Assembly: GCA_012521935.1 (NCBI GenBank)
Contig: JAAYLJ010000204.1
Coordinates: 1-13,326 of the forward strand
Direction: 5' to 3'
DNA length: 13,326 nt
Source: Campylobacteraceae bacterium
GTDB taxonomy: Bacteria; Campylobacterota; Campylobacteria; Campylobacterales; Campylobacteraceae
Shown here: positions 11,942-13,326 of the stretch, one piece after another
How positions within the stretch are numbered: position 1 is the stretch's first letter
Layout: the number at the start of each line of letters is the position of its first letter
The notes under the pieces: generated by a model
Database searches by the model: none
Told to the model about the DNA's origin: nothing
Seen by the model: only the letters and a program-made list of their open reading frames with translations
Program-made: the position numbers and the translations under genes

Positions 11942-13326
11942 ATGAAAGATGTGCCTATTGTGGTTTTAGATTTTGGCTCTTTGTTTACACAACTTATCGC
12001 AAGAAAAATGCGAGAAAATGGTGTTTATTGTGAGATAGTTCCATATAATAAAAGCATAGAAGACATTAAAAAACTAAACCCAAAAGGGTTAATATTAAGC
12101 TCAGGCCCAACTTCTATAAATTCAAAAAATGCGCCTCTTTTAAATAGTGAAATTTTCAACTTAAATATCCCAATTTTGGGCATTGGATATGGGATGCAAC
12201 TAATAGTAGAGCACTTTAATGGAGAGCTTTGCACCTCAAGTCAAACAAACCAAAAACAAAATATAAAAATAGAAGATGAAACTCTTTTTAAGAATTTAGA
12301 CAATGAGATAGAAGTTTGGGTTGGTGAGGGTGATGTGGTGAAAACTTTACCAAAAGATTTTAAGGGCATAGCTTCATCCTCAAGCCTAAACTACGCCGCT
12401 TTGGCAAATGAAAAGTTAAAAATATATGGTATTTCATTTAATCCTGAGGTTAGCGACACAAAAGATGGCCAAAAGATTTTGAAAAACTTTGCCAAATATG
12501 TTTGCAACTGCGAAAGTACTTGGAATATGGGCTCATTTGCTAAAGAGCAGATTGAAAAAATTAGAAAACAAGTTAAAGATAAAAAGGTTCTTTGTGCAGT
12601 TAGTGGCGGGGTTGATAGCTCTGTTGTTGCGACTTTGCTCTTTGGGGCAGTTGGGGAGCAGCTCATTCCTGTTTTTGTAGATACTGGACTTTTAAGGGCT
12701 AATGAGAAAGAGCAAGTGGAGGCTACTTTTAAGACAAAGCTAGGCATAGATCTCATAGCAGTGGATGCGCGTGAGCTTTTTCTTTCTCGCTTAAAAGGTG
12801 TGATAGATCCAGAAAAAAAGAGAAAAATCATAGGTGAAACATTCATTGAAGTTTTTGAAAAAGAGGCTAAAAAACATGATGGGATTGAATTTTTAGCCCA
12901 GGGGACTTTATATACAGATGTGATTGAGTCTGTTGCGCAAGATGGAACTTTTAAAACTATCAAATCTCACCATAATGTTGGAGGGCTTCCTGAGTGGATG
13001 AAGTTTGAATTAATTGAGCCTTTAAGAGAGATTTTTAAAGATGAAGTTAGAGCTTTGGGAATGGAGCTTGGGCTTCCAAAAGATATGGTAAATAGACACC
13101 CTTTCCCAGGCCCAGGTCTTGCCATTAGAATAATGGGAGAGGTGAAAGAGGATGATTTGGAGTTGCTTAGAAAAGCAGATGTAATCATGCTTGAAGAGTT
13201 AAAAGCAACTGGTTATTATGAGAAAACTTGGCAAGCTTTTACTGTTTTACTCAATGTAAAAAGTGTTGGCATAATGAATAATGATAGAACATATGATAAT
13301 GCAATCTGCGTTAGGATTGTAAATGC
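11942..13326 (+). CDS. guaA: GMP synthetase with a catalytically dead glutaminase domain (3' end cut off)
   Basis: GuaA converts XMP to GMP with ATP and an amino group normally taken from glutamine. The first 461 residues are present (E. coli protein 525). The synthetase part is intact: PP-loop SGGVDSS (221-227), VDTGLLRANEKEQVE, LAQGTLYTDVIES, KSHHNVGGLPE, PFPGPGLAIRI and the dimerisation part NNDRTYDNAICVRIV. The N-terminal class I glutamine amidotransferase domain (about 5-195) keeps the fold (VLDFGS, TQLIAR, GYGMQ, PEV) but not the chemistry. The nucleophile of GICYGMQ is Gly82 (GIGYGMQ), the catalytic His of FHPEV is Asn167 (FNPEV) with Glu169 kept, the usual SGGP is SSGP (53-56), and the His of the MSHGD motif is Glu129 (VGEGD). 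The frame is uninterrupted. ATG at 11942 with AAAGGA, 5-base spacer. It probably works with free ammonia. Confidence 0.95.
   Translation, partial: MKDVPIVVLDFGSLFTQLIARKMRENGVYCEIVPYNKSIEDIKKLNPKGLILSSGPTSINSKNAPLLNSEIFNLNIPILGIGYGMQLIVEHFNGELCTSSQTNQKQNIKIEDETLFKNLDNEIEVWVGEGDVVKTLPKDFKGIASSSSLNYAALANEKLKIYGISFNPEVSDTKDGQKILKNFAKYVCNCESTWNMGSFAKEQIEKIRKQVKDKKVLCAVSGGVDSSVVATLLFGAVGEQLIPVFVDTGLLRANEKEQVEATFKTKLGIDLIAVDARELFLSRLKGVIDPEKKRKIIGETFIEVFEKEAKKHDGIEFLAQGTLYTDVIESVAQDGTFKTIKSHHNVGGLPEWMKFELIEPLREIFKDEVRALGMELGLPKDMVNRHPFPGPGLAIRIMGEVKEDDLELLRKADVIMLEELKATGYYEKTWQAFTVLLNVKSVGIMNNDRTYDNAICVRIVN

Noticed and set aside
11942..12530. guaA as a decaying pseudogene
   Set aside because: The whole frame is open, codon use is normal, the synthetase motifs are all present, and promoter and ribosome binding site are intact. 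Only glutaminase catalytic positions are lost.
12391..12963. 190-codon open frame on the minus strand inside guaA
   Set aside because: It is antisense to strongly recognisable GuaA synthetase motifs, with no ribosome binding site context and no family likeness.

Overview
The window is low-GC, gene-dense bacterial DNA with short intergenic gaps. The protein families point to Campylobacterota, probably a free-living Sulfurimonas/Sulfuricurvum-type organism. This rests on a short HisG, a short type III pantothenate kinase, GatC ending in FFIVPKIIE-type sequence, AT-rich extended -10 promoters and AAAGGA-type ribosome binding sites. The genus is a guess made without database searches. No tRNA, rRNA, CRISPR array, insertion sequence or clear intrinsic terminator was seen, and no gene-free stretch exceeds 300 bases.

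Layout. Positions 1-207 (minus) hold the start of a truncated gene, possibly a GGDEF-type protein. Positions 268-1626 (minus) hold gatC followed by a PilT-type ATPase. A compact divergent promoter region (1627-1761) separates these from a plus-strand run at 1762-4890: a membrane-anchored YfgM-like protein, a beta-propeller lipoprotein resembling BamB, an unknown 108-residue protein, coaX and hisG. These genes abut or overlap, so they look like one operon. hisG meets the next block tail to tail, the two stop codons sharing one TTAA. That block (minus, 4887-9417) is a phosphorelay cassette: a PAS/Hpt-like protein, a hybrid histidine kinase with a NIT-like periplasmic sensor region, and a stand-alone receiver. 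Upstream on the same strand are uvrC and a DUF721 (DciA-like) gene, overlapping by 19 bases. The DUF721 gene is divergent from, and overlaps at its start, a 45-codon lipoprotein gene of LptM type. guaA then runs off the right edge.

The strongest observation is in guaA. The synthetase part is intact, but the N-terminal glutaminase domain has lost its catalytic cysteine (Gly82) and catalytic histidine (Asn167), along with other active-site signature residues, in an uninterrupted reading frame. This predicts a GMP synthetase that uses free ammonia instead of glutamine. Secondary points are the YfgM/BamB-like pair, the small LptM-like lipoprotein, a predicted leaderless start on the DUF721 gene, a perfect 9-bp inverted repeat over the ribosome binding site of the Hpt gene, and paired identical extended -10 elements between gatC and the yfgM-like gene.
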